A stretch of DNA of 64,000 nt from positions 19,931-83,930 of IMG/VR virus record IMGVR_UViG_3300029448_000010; one strand, given 5' to 3'. Positions within the stretch are counted from its first letter, which is position 1, and the number at the start of each line of letters is the position of its first letter. The position numbers and the translations under genes were made by a program. The DNA is from a virus. Shown here in pieces: positions 57,298-64,000 of this stretch. The notes under the pieces were generated by a model. It had not been told where the DNA came from and did not search any database. It saw only the letters and a program-made list of their open reading frames with translations.

Positions 57298-57513
57298 GTG
57301 GTATTTGGCGACATAATGGGTTTTAGTGAATCCGACTATGTGTATAATCAAAGCAGGGCGCATTCTGCTGACATGTTTTTTATCAAGGCTAGATTTTGGT
57401 TTTGGGGAATAACTGCTACGGTTGCTGGTTTTTTAGCAGGTAATATAATGGGTGTCTTTGACATCAATATTATGGGTTGGATAGTAAATACAGTAAAGGA
57501 TTTATTTCATTGA
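57298..57513 (+). CDS. Membrane protein, 71 residues, one span (GTG start)
   Basis: Reads MVFGDIMGFSESDYV from GTG after GAGGTGATTAA. A span at about residues 30-55 (FWFWGITATVAGFLAGNIMG) and an amphipathic end (WIVNTVKDLF). It precedes the GTPase gene by 13 bases. Confidence 0.6.
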   Translation: MVFGDIMGFSESDYVYNQSRAHSADMFFIKARFWFWGITATVAGFLAGNIMGVFDINIMGWIVNTVKDLFH

Positions 57514-57526
57514 TGTGGTGTTATGA

Positions 57527-58189
57527 ATGTCAATGATAGCAGGGTTCGCAGTAGTTGTAACGGAGGCTTGTATTGCTTTTTGGAAAAGAGTACATGCAAT
57601 TAATTTTGGTGTTTATGGGGCTACAATGGTTGGAAAAACAACATTAAGTTATCAAATGAGAACAAGGGGAGAAGTACAAACTATTCAAGAAAGAACAGTA
57701 GGCCTACATAGACCTACTAGAAAGGTTATTAAATTAGAAGGAGATGTGCATACCATTAGAAGTTCTGATATAGGGGGAGAAGCGATATATTGGAAAGAAT
57801 GGGCTAAAGATATGCAAGTTAGAAAACCTAAATATGTTATTTTTATGATAGACCATAGACATTTAGATAGTCCAGCCAATTTAGACCACCAAGTAGCATG
57901 GAAATTTTTAGTTGATATTATATTAAGTGATAGATGGCCGAGTGGTAAAAAGAAAAAAGATAAAGATTATCCTATGGCAATTGGTATTTGGGCTAATAAA
58001 TATGATATTTGGGGAGATAAATACAAGTCTAACCGTGAAATAGATAAGCATGAGATATTTGACCCATTTACTTATGGTATGAGAAAACTAAATGATAAAG
58101 GAATACCTACTTACAAATATATAGTTTCAGCAAAATCAGACCCCGAAATGGTGTATAGAGGAATCACTACAATGATAAAAGATTATTGA
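57527..58189 (+). CDS. Ras/Arf-like small GTPase with N-terminal hydrophobic segment
   Basis: This 220-residue protein has the GTPase G motifs in order: P-loop GATMVGKTT (residues 31-39), DIGG as G3 (81-84, DxxG), ANKYD as G4 (156-160, NKxD) and SAKS as G5 near the end. Residues 3-20 are hydrophobic (MIAGFAVVVTEACIAFW), a likely membrane or amphipathic anchor. A G2 threonine cannot be fixed by eye. Virus-encoded small GTPases in a structural-gene cluster are unusual. It may control membrane or tail interactions, or act in the host cell. Confidence 0.8.
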   Translation: MSMIAGFAVVVTEACIAFWKRVHAINFGVYGATMVGKTTLSYQMRTRGEVQTIQERTVGLHRPTRKVIKLEGDVHTIRSSDIGGEAIYWKEWAKDMQVRKPKYVIFMIDHRHLDSPANLDHQVAWKFLVDIILSDRWPSGKKKKDKDYPMAIGIWANKYDIWGDKYKSNREIDKHEIFDPFTYGMRKLNDKGIPTYKYIVSAKSDPEMVYRGITTMIKDY

Positions 58190-58198
58190 GGAATTAAA

Positions 58199-58870
58199 AT
58201 GTATCAACAACCGAACTTAATAGGAACTAATGTTCCAATAACACCAAATCAAAGCAACCCAAGTCAAATGCAATCATTTTCTTTGAATAAATTTTTACCT
58301 AAATTACAACAATTTAGAGCCGCAGGGAATATATCAGAATATAGTTATGATAGTATTAAACCTAAAAAGAAACTAAAAGAAATTAAAAAGATTTTATATC
58401 CTGAAAAGAAAAGTTTTCTAAAAATTAAATATGGATTTAAGTTTAATTTTAAAGACATATGTGTTGTTTGTGGGACTCATCATGTTTGGGAATCAGGAGA
58501 CTTTTTGAGGCCACCTATACCTTTAGATAAAGTAACTAAAGGTAGGCCACTAAGAGGAACCTATTGTCAAAAACATGCAGGTATTCATAAGCAAATGGAA
58601 ATGCTTCAACAGCAGATTTTAGCAGAAGAACATGGGTTAGATTTTAAGGCATTTATCCCAAAGGCAAGAATGCCGAAGATGCTATCAAGGTCAGGGCCGT
58701 TAACTACCTTAACAAAAGAAGAGGTAATGACGCTTACGGCGGGGGGATGGTTTATTAAGCCACCCACCATCACAGACAATGAGACTACTATGGCTGAAAT
58801 AGTCAGATTAGTAGCGGAAATAGGTTTAACTACCGAAAGATTGAATTTTTTAATAGGTAAGGAGGAATGA
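58199..58870 (+). CDS. Zinc-binding protein, 223 residues
   Basis: Gln/Asn/Pro-rich N-terminus, then a basic part (KPKKKLKEIKKILYPEKK), then a zinc site: CVVCGTHH, later YCQKHAGIH, arranged C-x2-C...C-x2-H. C-terminal part includes GGWFIKPP and a helix (TMAEIVRLVAEIGLTTERL). Directly follows the GTPase, suggesting linked function. No family assigned. Confidence 0.65.
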   Translation: MYQQPNLIGTNVPITPNQSNPSQMQSFSLNKFLPKLQQFRAAGNISEYSYDSIKPKKKLKEIKKILYPEKKSFLKIKYGFKFNFKDICVVCGTHHVWESGDFLRPPIPLDKVTKGRPLRGTYCQKHAGIHKQMEMLQQQILAEEHGLDFKAFIPKARMPKMLSRSGPLTTLTKEEVMTLTAGGWFIKPPTITDNETTMAEIVRLVAEIGLTTERLNFLIGKEE

Positions 58871-58872
58871 AT

Positions 58873-59532
58873 ATGGGATTTTTAGGAACAAGTAATGGAA
58901 CAGTAATGAATGCGGTTAATGCACAAAGCGACCAGCAGTTTAAGAATGTAAGTAACTTACTTTCTTTGCAAGAGAACCATGTCGAGGAATTTTTTCAGTA
59001 TCATGGAAAAGAGTTTTTATCGGCTATGGAAAAACTAATAGAAGATGTTGTGGAAAGAGCAGTTAGTCAGATGCTAACTAAGTTAGTATTCGTACAAGAC
59101 TCCACTAGCGGGACTATGAAATTGCAATCAGGTTCTTTATCTGAATTTGAGAAAATTACTCAAGAAAACATTGAGTTAGATTTAACAAGACTATTAGATT
59201 CAGCAATTAATTCAGAAGTAATTAATCAAAGAAAAATGGCTAAACAACAATACTTAGAATCTCAAGGATTTTCTTCTCCGCAGGGAGGTCAACAAGTTGG
59301 AGTAGGTTTGGCAGTAGCGGGATTAACCGGACAAACGCAACAGTTCCAACAAATGCAAAACGCTACCAATAACGGCAGTGGTTATCCTATTCCACCAAAC
59401 GGTACAGACGGATATGGTAGGCCATATTGGTTAGATGCTCAAGGTAATATGACACTTGAGCCACCATCTTCGGGATTAGGTCTAGGAGGCGCAATTCAAA
59501 AAGGTGCGGCTTGGGCTAAATGGTTAATGTGA
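58873..59532 (+). CDS. Unknown 219-residue protein
   Basis: Helical first half with a coiled coil (ENHVEEFFQYHGKEFLS; AMEKLIEDVVERAVSQM) and a Gly/Gln-rich flexible end (GQQVGVGLAVAGLTGQ; GDGYGRPYWLD-like segment). The tail resembles a surface- or membrane-exposed region. Starts at MGFLGTSNG. Function unknown. Confidence 0.6.
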   Translation: MGFLGTSNGTVMNAVNAQSDQQFKNVSNLLSLQENHVEEFFQYHGKEFLSAMEKLIEDVVERAVSQMLTKLVFVQDSTSGTMKLQSGSLSEFEKITQENIELDLTRLLDSAINSEVINQRKMAKQQYLESQGFSSPQGGQQVGVGLAVAGLTGQTQQFQQMQNATNNGSGYPIPPNGTDGYGRPYWLDAQGNMTLEPPSSGLGLGGAIQKGAAWAKWLM

Positions 59533-59542
59533 TGGTGATTAA

Positions 59543-61408
59543 GTGGAAATAATTTACAGTGGTGCTGGCGGTTCAGCCGTCGAATGGACTACTGATTATG
59601 CTAGTAATCAAATGCAGTATTATATTTTTAGTAAATACATAGATTCTAGAAAGAAGGATTTGAATGATATTAATAGATATATCGAAGCCATTCCTAAACT
59701 AAATGAAGAATTTGATGCTGATAAATTTAGACAAATAACTACAAAAGCATTTAATGATATTAAATCAAAAAAGATTAGTCAGTTATCTGTATTAAATGAT
59801 TTTAGTAATAAATTTTATTTTAAAGAGTTAGTCGAAAATTATACCATTGAAGAACTATCTAGAGATAAGACACTAGATAAAATAACAAGAGAAACTGCTA
59901 GGGTTGACTTTTCTGATGAAATAGAAGATGGATGGACTAACGATTTTAATAGTTACTTTAACACTTTATGGGAAACTAAAAAGACTGAAAAAGACCAAAA
60001 AAGTAAAGAACAAGTAATGCCTGTAAAGGAAACAAAAACCAAGACAGGTCGAAAAACTAGAAGAGTTATTATTCTAGATGAACAGGAGTTAAAACCTGAA
60101 TTGCCAAATAAAGGCGCACCTAAGAATAAACTTGAAAAACTAAGTGACTTAGGTTTTGATTGGATTTATGGTCAAACGATGAGTCAGGATATTAATTTAA
60201 AAGACACTAAGGTAGGTCATGAAGATGTTATGCGATTCGGTAAAGAAGGAAGACCAGCACAGATTATTGATGCTGATTTAATGCAATCATTCGATAAGTT
60301 CTATAATAGGGCTAAAAGAGAAAAAGGAACAGGGGCTACTGCTCCTAAAAAAGTATTTGATTTACCTTTTGTTTTTACAAGGACTCTCTATTTCATAGAA
60401 GAAATCAAAGAAGATTTAGATAATTGGTTAAAGACTTGGGAAAGTTCTAAAGGCATGAAATTGTCTGATAAGGAAAAGGAAAAGAAAAAGAAAATAGATA
60501 GGTACTACAAGTTAACTAAACCCATACGAGAAGAAATGAAAAAAGAAATGGAAGTATATGACGAAGTTGACAAAGAGTTTGATGCCATAGAAAATAAAAT
60601 AAAAAAGGGCATTCTTCTTAGTGAAGAGGAATTGACTAGAATAGATAAAATTAAAATTACAGAAAAACCCATAGTGAGATTAGATTTAGAAGAAGATGAA
60701 GAAGATGAAGAAGATGAAGAAGATGAAGAAGAATCTGATGAAGTCCAAGCAACTGAAAGATATGTTGAAACCGACGAAAAGATAGTATTTAGTGAAGAAT
60801 ACGAAGCCAATAAAGAAAATTTAAAGGATGAAAAGGTTATAAAACATTTACTTGAAACCTTTTCTTATGCTACATCAGCCTATGATGATATAATCGAAGA
60901 TAAGTGGAAAGGTTGGTTAGAGCAATACCAAAAATTAGGCAAACAATTATTTAAAGAGTTTGAAGCCAAATTAGGTATAAAAAGAGAAAAAACCACTTTA
61001 AGTTCCGCCGATGAAAAAAAGGCATGGTCTAATCCTAAAAGTTTTATAAAAACAAATAAAGGCATAATTAGAGCCTTAAATGATTTAAAAACATTATACA
61101 CAATAAAGTTAGTAGTAACAGAAACGATTACTAAAGATAAAGAAGGAAAGGAAAAGCCACCCAAATATACAGTCAATACCTTTATGTTAACTGCAAAACA
61201 AGAGTTAGTTCCTCCTATTGTTCCAAAAGGAAAGGGTGGAGGAAGTGAAGCCTCTCCTTTTAAGCAAAGACCGTCAATTCCTCATATTAGGGGAGAAGGT
61301 TCTCCTTTATCTGGGTTTGATAAAGAACCTTATGAAGTTAGCAGAGATATTAATTTATTCGCTAAAAGAATAAATAAAAAATTAAAGCAATTAAATATGG
61401 TGATTTGA
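59543..61408 (+). CDS. Acidic-repeat protein, 621 residues (GTG start)
   Basis: Starts at GTG after GATGGTGATTAA. Large and Lys/Glu-rich, with an acidic repeat (EDEEDEEDEEDEEES) near residue 390 encoded by a 6-base GAAGAT repeat. It resembles the giant charged proteins of the terminase cluster. There is a Pro/Gly-rich C-terminal stretch (PPIVPKGKGGGSEASP). No tag or enzyme motif. Function unknown; a virion protein by position. Confidence 0.72.
   Translation: MEIIYSGAGGSAVEWTTDYASNQMQYYIFSKYIDSRKKDLNDINRYIEAIPKLNEEFDADKFRQITTKAFNDIKSKKISQLSVLNDFSNKFYFKELVENYTIEELSRDKTLDKITRETARVDFSDEIEDGWTNDFNSYFNTLWETKKTEKDQKSKEQVMPVKETKTKTGRKTRRVIILDEQELKPELPNKGAPKNKLEKLSDLGFDWIYGQTMSQDINLKDTKVGHEDVMRFGKEGRPAQIIDADLMQSFDKFYNRAKREKGTGATAPKKVFDLPFVFTRTLYFIEEIKEDLDNWLKTWESSKGMKLSDKEKEKKKKIDRYYKLTKPIREEMKKEMEVYDEVDKEFDAIENKIKKGILLSEEELTRIDKIKITEKPIVRLDLEEDEEDEEDEEDEEESDEVQATERYVETDEKIVFSEEYEANKENLKDEKVIKHLLETFSYATSAYDDIIEDKWKGWLEQYQKLGKQLFKEFEAKLGIKREKTTLSSADEKKAWSNPKSFIKTNKGIIRALNDLKTLYTIKLVVTETITKDKEGKEKPPKYTVNTFMLTAKQELVPPIVPKGKGGGSEASPFKQRPSIPHIRGEGSPLSGFDKEPYEVSRDINLFAKRINKKLKQLNMVI
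60689..60737 (+). repeat. GAAGAT/GAAGAA microsatellite inside the 621-residue gene
   Basis: The tandem (GAAGATGAA)n-like repeat encodes alternating Glu-Glu-Asp. It may vary in copy number by replication slippage. Confidence 0.85.
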
Positions 61409-61409
61409 A

Positions 61410-62528
61410 ATGCCGATAGCATCCTCCCCAAGTGACTATACCGCAATTGATGTTGATTACTCAACAGGAAAAGGTTTCTATACAGACAAAGATGCAGTAT
61501 CGGACTTACTACAAGTACCTGCATTTTCATCATCGACTTATCCTAGTCAAGCACAAGTAGGTTCAATAATAAAAACTATTGAAGGTCTAGTTGACGAAAA
61601 GGTAAAGCGTTCATTTAGACCTATCATATGGAAAAATGAATATCATAATTTTGAATTTATTCGCCATCCTATGCAATCTTATTATGGAGGATATGTAGGT
61701 TTTATTCAATTAGACACTCTAAAAGTTAAAAAGATTATTTCACTAAAGGTATGGCAAGGAAATCAATATCAAGAATTGGCTTCCGCTTCGGCATCTATTA
61801 GTTTGAATACAACAGGCTATAATAGCCTAAGAAGTATAACTTTACAATTACCTAATAGTGGTGAATCATGGGTGCTTTATCATCATGCAGAAGGGAGTTT
61901 AGCCTCACACAATACATTCCATAATGGGTTCGGTTCTAAGACAACAGCAAAAGAAATCTGTCATTTAATCAATGAAGAATACCCTGCTAACACTGCACAA
62001 TTTACAGGTGCTACAAGAGATAAAGTATTGTCTTCTTCTCCTAATAGCCTAAACATAAGTGATTTCTTTTATGCAAGCATAGACCCCGATGATGGTAATA
62101 AAATAAACATTTCTAGCCTTTTATCGGGTGAGGATGGCTCGTATTGTACTATCACAACAGCAGATAAAGCGGGTCAGACATCAAATACTACTACAACTCC
62201 GTTCACTGATATGCAAGATATGAAGAGACTTGGTTCCTTTTGGTCTATTGGTGATGAAGGTCGAATCTTTTTCCTTAGAGATTATCCTTATCATACTCAA
62301 AATTCAATCATAGTTACTTATATTGCAGGTGATGGGAGAGTACCTTCATTAATTCACAAAGCAACAACTATGTTAGTAGCGGCTGAATTGTTACGACATG
62401 ATGACCAAACCATTCTTATTGCTGAAACAGGCGGTAATATATCAACTAAAGAAAAATATGATATATTAGTTAAAGAAGCCAATGCTTTAATTAAAGGTAA
62501 AGGGGATATGGTATTCCTTATTGATTAG
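61410..62528 (+). CDS. Head-tail connector (adaptor) protein, 372 residues
   Basis: Position after the head cluster and before neck/tail genes, and the sequence style of phage adaptor proteins: N-terminal helix pair (QAQVGSIIKTIEGLVDEKV), a beta-rich middle, and C-terminal helical part (KATTMLVAAELLRHDD; YDILVKEANALIKGKG). The middle (about residues 125-265) is larger than in classical gp6/gp15-type adaptors, suggesting an inserted domain. Start MPIASSPSDYTA. Confidence 0.65.
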   Translation: MPIASSPSDYTAIDVDYSTGKGFYTDKDAVSDLLQVPAFSSSTYPSQAQVGSIIKTIEGLVDEKVKRSFRPIIWKNEYHNFEFIRHPMQSYYGGYVGFIQLDTLKVKKIISLKVWQGNQYQELASASASISLNTTGYNSLRSITLQLPNSGESWVLYHHAEGSLASHNTFHNGFGSKTTAKEICHLINEEYPANTAQFTGATRDKVLSSSPNSLNISDFFYASIDPDDGNKINISSLLSGEDGSYCTITTADKAGQTSNTTTTPFTDMQDMKRLGSFWSIGDEGRIFFLRDYPYHTQNSIIVTYIAGDGRVPSLIHKATTMLVAAELLRHDDQTILIAETGGNISTKEKYDILVKEANALIKGKGDMVFLID

Positions 62529-62536
62529 GTGTTAGT

Positions 62537-62794
62537 ATGAATATTGATGCTTCGATAAGAGGATTTAGAAAATATCTTGATATTGAAAAAGAAAGACAAA
62601 AAGGAATGAAAGAATTATCTGAATTGTTAGGAATGGACTTTACTTTTAGTGATGAAGAAATGATTAGGAATGCAGAAAGTAATTTTTCTAAAGCGATTGC
62701 AAAGGAAATACAGAAGGAAATAAAATCCGCTATCAATAATATGAATAAAATAGGTTCAATCGGTACTGCTAAAAAAATAAACCCACCATACTAA
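62537..62794 (+). CDS. Small helical neck-region protein, 85 residues
   Basis: Helical and charged (IDASIRGFRKYLDIEKERQKG; NFSKAIAKEIQKEIKSA). It follows the adaptor by eight bases with GTGTTAGT before its ATG. Compatible with a small neck or head-completion protein, but unassigned. Confidence 0.55.
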   Translation: MNIDASIRGFRKYLDIEKERQKGMKELSELLGMDFTFSDEEMIRNAESNFSKAIAKEIQKEIKSAINNMNKIGSIGTAKKINPPY

Positions 62795-62806
62795 GGAGAA
62801 ATAATT

Positions 62807-63316
62807 ATGGATGAAGTATCTTTGCTAATAGATTTAGTAAGTAGTAAGTGGTCTTCTTCTGTTAGTACTTTACAAAGTGCAGGGACTATTTCAGCAGACC
62901 ACGCAGGTACTCCTAATTTTGTTGATGTAAGAACATTACAAAAAAATAAAGGGGTAAGGTATGATTTGACCGCTAAAGATGTAATTATCTTTTTTGAAGA
63001 TGGTCAGAATCTAGAATATCCTACGGTTCACTTTGATGTGAGAAATGAAACCTATACATTCACAATGCACATACGCACGATTCACGATGAAAGAGCCGGA
63101 ACGGATGCTGATTTTGGAAAAGATAGGCTAAGGGCTTTATACTTGATTGCTCGTCATGCACTTGAACGGGGGCGTACTGGCTACACTGCAAGTGACGGCT
63201 CTAAGTTTAATCAAATATTTGTTGGTTCTAGAAATGAAAGTAATGACCGTTCAAAAAGATTATTTGGATATAAAATGAGCATAGAAGCAAAAAGATTCGC
63301 ATTAACACTCCCTTAG
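62807..63316 (+). CDS. Probable tail-completion/neck protein, 169 residues
   Basis: Starts MDEVSLLIDLV after AAGGAGAAATAATT. Sequence VHFDVRNETYTFTMHIRTIHDE gives a beta sheet, with helices around it (KDRLRALYLIARHALERG). Position between adaptor and tail tube fits the tail-completion (terminator) protein that joins tail to head. Confidence 0.6.
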   Translation: MDEVSLLIDLVSSKWSSSVSTLQSAGTISADHAGTPNFVDVRTLQKNKGVRYDLTAKDVIIFFEDGQNLEYPTVHFDVRNETYTFTMHIRTIHDERAGTDADFGKDRLRALYLIARHALERGRTGYTASDGSKFNQIFVGSRNESNDRSKRLFGYKMSIEAKRFALTLP

Positions 63317-63345
63317 TAAGTTTGTAAAGGAAAGGAGAGATTAAC

Positions 63346-64000
63346 ATGACAGATAGTGGTATATTTTTAGGTAGCGGCGCATCAATGACTTTTGTTCCAG
63401 AGGTGGACTTTTATTTCCAACCTGAGACAACTAGCACAACTCAAATTCAATTTTTACAATCAACATTGGCTCAGTTTCAATTAGTTGATAATATGTATGT
63501 TGGTTGTACTATTGATTGGTACGATAACGGGGTTTATACTTCTTCTCACACTGTTACTTCTAACGACAATGATACCTTTACTATTACACCTGCTACGGGT
63601 ACGGCGGTGGTTATTGCAGAAGATTCATTCGTATTAAGAGGATATGGCGCACCATGCCCTGCTCCTGATTCAGACGATGATGGAACAGGTAAAACAAGGC
63701 TTCATGCTGACAATTGGCTTGGATTAGTTGAAACTGCGGCATTCCCTAATATTGAAGTTGAAATGAAACAATTAAATCTTTCTCTCGGTGGTACAAGAAA
63801 CTTTACTCATCAATACAAAGGTATTGAAACTGCTTCTGGCGGTAACTTGGCTTTGATGTGTAATCAAGTAACTTGGCTTTATTATGCTTTAGGTAAATGT
63901 GCTGAAATAACTCCGGCATCGACAAGTACTTCTAACCACCCAACAAATTACCATACAGGAACTAACGCCCATAAATTATACATTGATGACGGGGCCACCG
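63346..64000 (+). CDS. Probable major tail tube protein (partial, cut by right edge)
   Basis: Open from ATG (AAAGGAGAGATTAAC upstream) to the window end, 218 codons. Beta-rich, Thr/Asn/Gly-rich sequence with IEVEMKQLNLSLGGTRNFTHQYKG, quoted in part as LSLGGTRNFTHQYKG, and LALMCNQVTWLYYALGK, which resemble tube proteins of siphoviruses and archaeal tailed viruses. No sheath gene is visible in this window, so siphovirus-like rather than contractile cannot be proven. Confidence 0.65.
   Translation, partial: MTDSGIFLGSGASMTFVPEVDFYFQPETTSTTQIQFLQSTLAQFQLVDNMYVGCTIDWYDNGVYTSSHTVTSNDNDTFTITPATGTAVVIAEDSFVLRGYGAPCPAPDSDDDGTGKTRLHADNWLGLVETAAFPNIEVEMKQLNLSLGGTRNFTHQYKGIETASGGNLALMCNQVTWLYYALGKCAEITPASTSTSNHPTNYHTGTNAHKLYIDDGAT

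Overview
The window is best read as most of one AT-rich genome of a tailed dsDNA virus (Caudoviricetes, HK97-fold head) that infects an archaeon. Archaeal signs are a TFIIB-type initiation factor, eukaryote-like TATA promoters, an archaeal/eukaryal-type ATP-dependent DNA ligase, a histone-fold protein and ribosome binding sites of the form AGGTGAT, the complement of the archaeal 16S 3' end. The mix of ligase, TFB, chaperonin, class II ribonucleotide reductase and HK97 head genes recalls the magroviruses of Marine Group II Euryarchaeota (Poseidoniales). That placement is inference. No integrase, tRNA, CRISPR array or insertion sequence was found, and DNA polymerase and primase are not in this window.

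Layout. From 1 to about 26.1 kb every confident gene is on the minus strand (replication, transcription, host takeover). From 26.5 kb to the right edge every gene is on the plus strand (virion). The divergent switch lies at about 26.1-26.5 kb.

Minus strand, 1-20.6 kb: tightly overlapping genes, usually with ATGA stop/start overlaps. They include the histone-fold protein, DNA ligase, a PC4-like ssDNA-binding protein, a group I GroEL/GroES pair, a JAMM peptidase, a Myb/SANT-like protein, a ThiF/E1-like enzyme, TFB, a class II (B12) ribonucleotide reductase, a ThiS-like ubiquitin-fold protein ending in Gly-Gly, a MazG-like pyrophosphohydrolase and a UvrD-type helicase. Many very small genes (39-59 residues), often zinc-ribbon-like, sit between them. 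JAMM, E1-like and Ubl genes together form a possible virus-encoded ubiquitin-like or sulfur-carrier system.

Minus strand, 20.6-26.4 kb: isolated short units, each with its own terminator and, in most, a promoter carrying the palindrome ACCATATGGT. Three genes here are paralogs. One promoter reads into about 430 bp without an open frame that is richer in G+C, a candidate noncoding RNA. A gene-free 0.66 kb stretch at 21.5-22.2 kb is a candidate origin.

Plus strand, 26.5-54.2 kb: terminase (TerS-like, TerL), portal, a protease-scaffold fusion, several very large charged proteins and a second ligase-like protein. Among them are at least 21 otherwise unrelated small proteins that begin with the same short peptide, M-x-W-x-(D/N/E)-(I/V)-(L/I/V)-K. 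The same peptide is the C-terminus of the protease-scaffold protein and of one other small protein. My main hypothesis is that this peptide is a head-packaging signal copied from, or shared with, the scaffold's capsid-binding tail, so that a large cargo of internal proteins is loaded into the procapsid. No tagged gene occurs after the major capsid gene.

Plus strand, 54.2-64 kb: major capsid protein, small head proteins, a membrane-protein/Ras-like GTPase/zinc-protein cluster, a 621-residue acidic-repeat protein, head-tail connector and neck proteins, and the start of a probable tail tube gene cut by the window edge.
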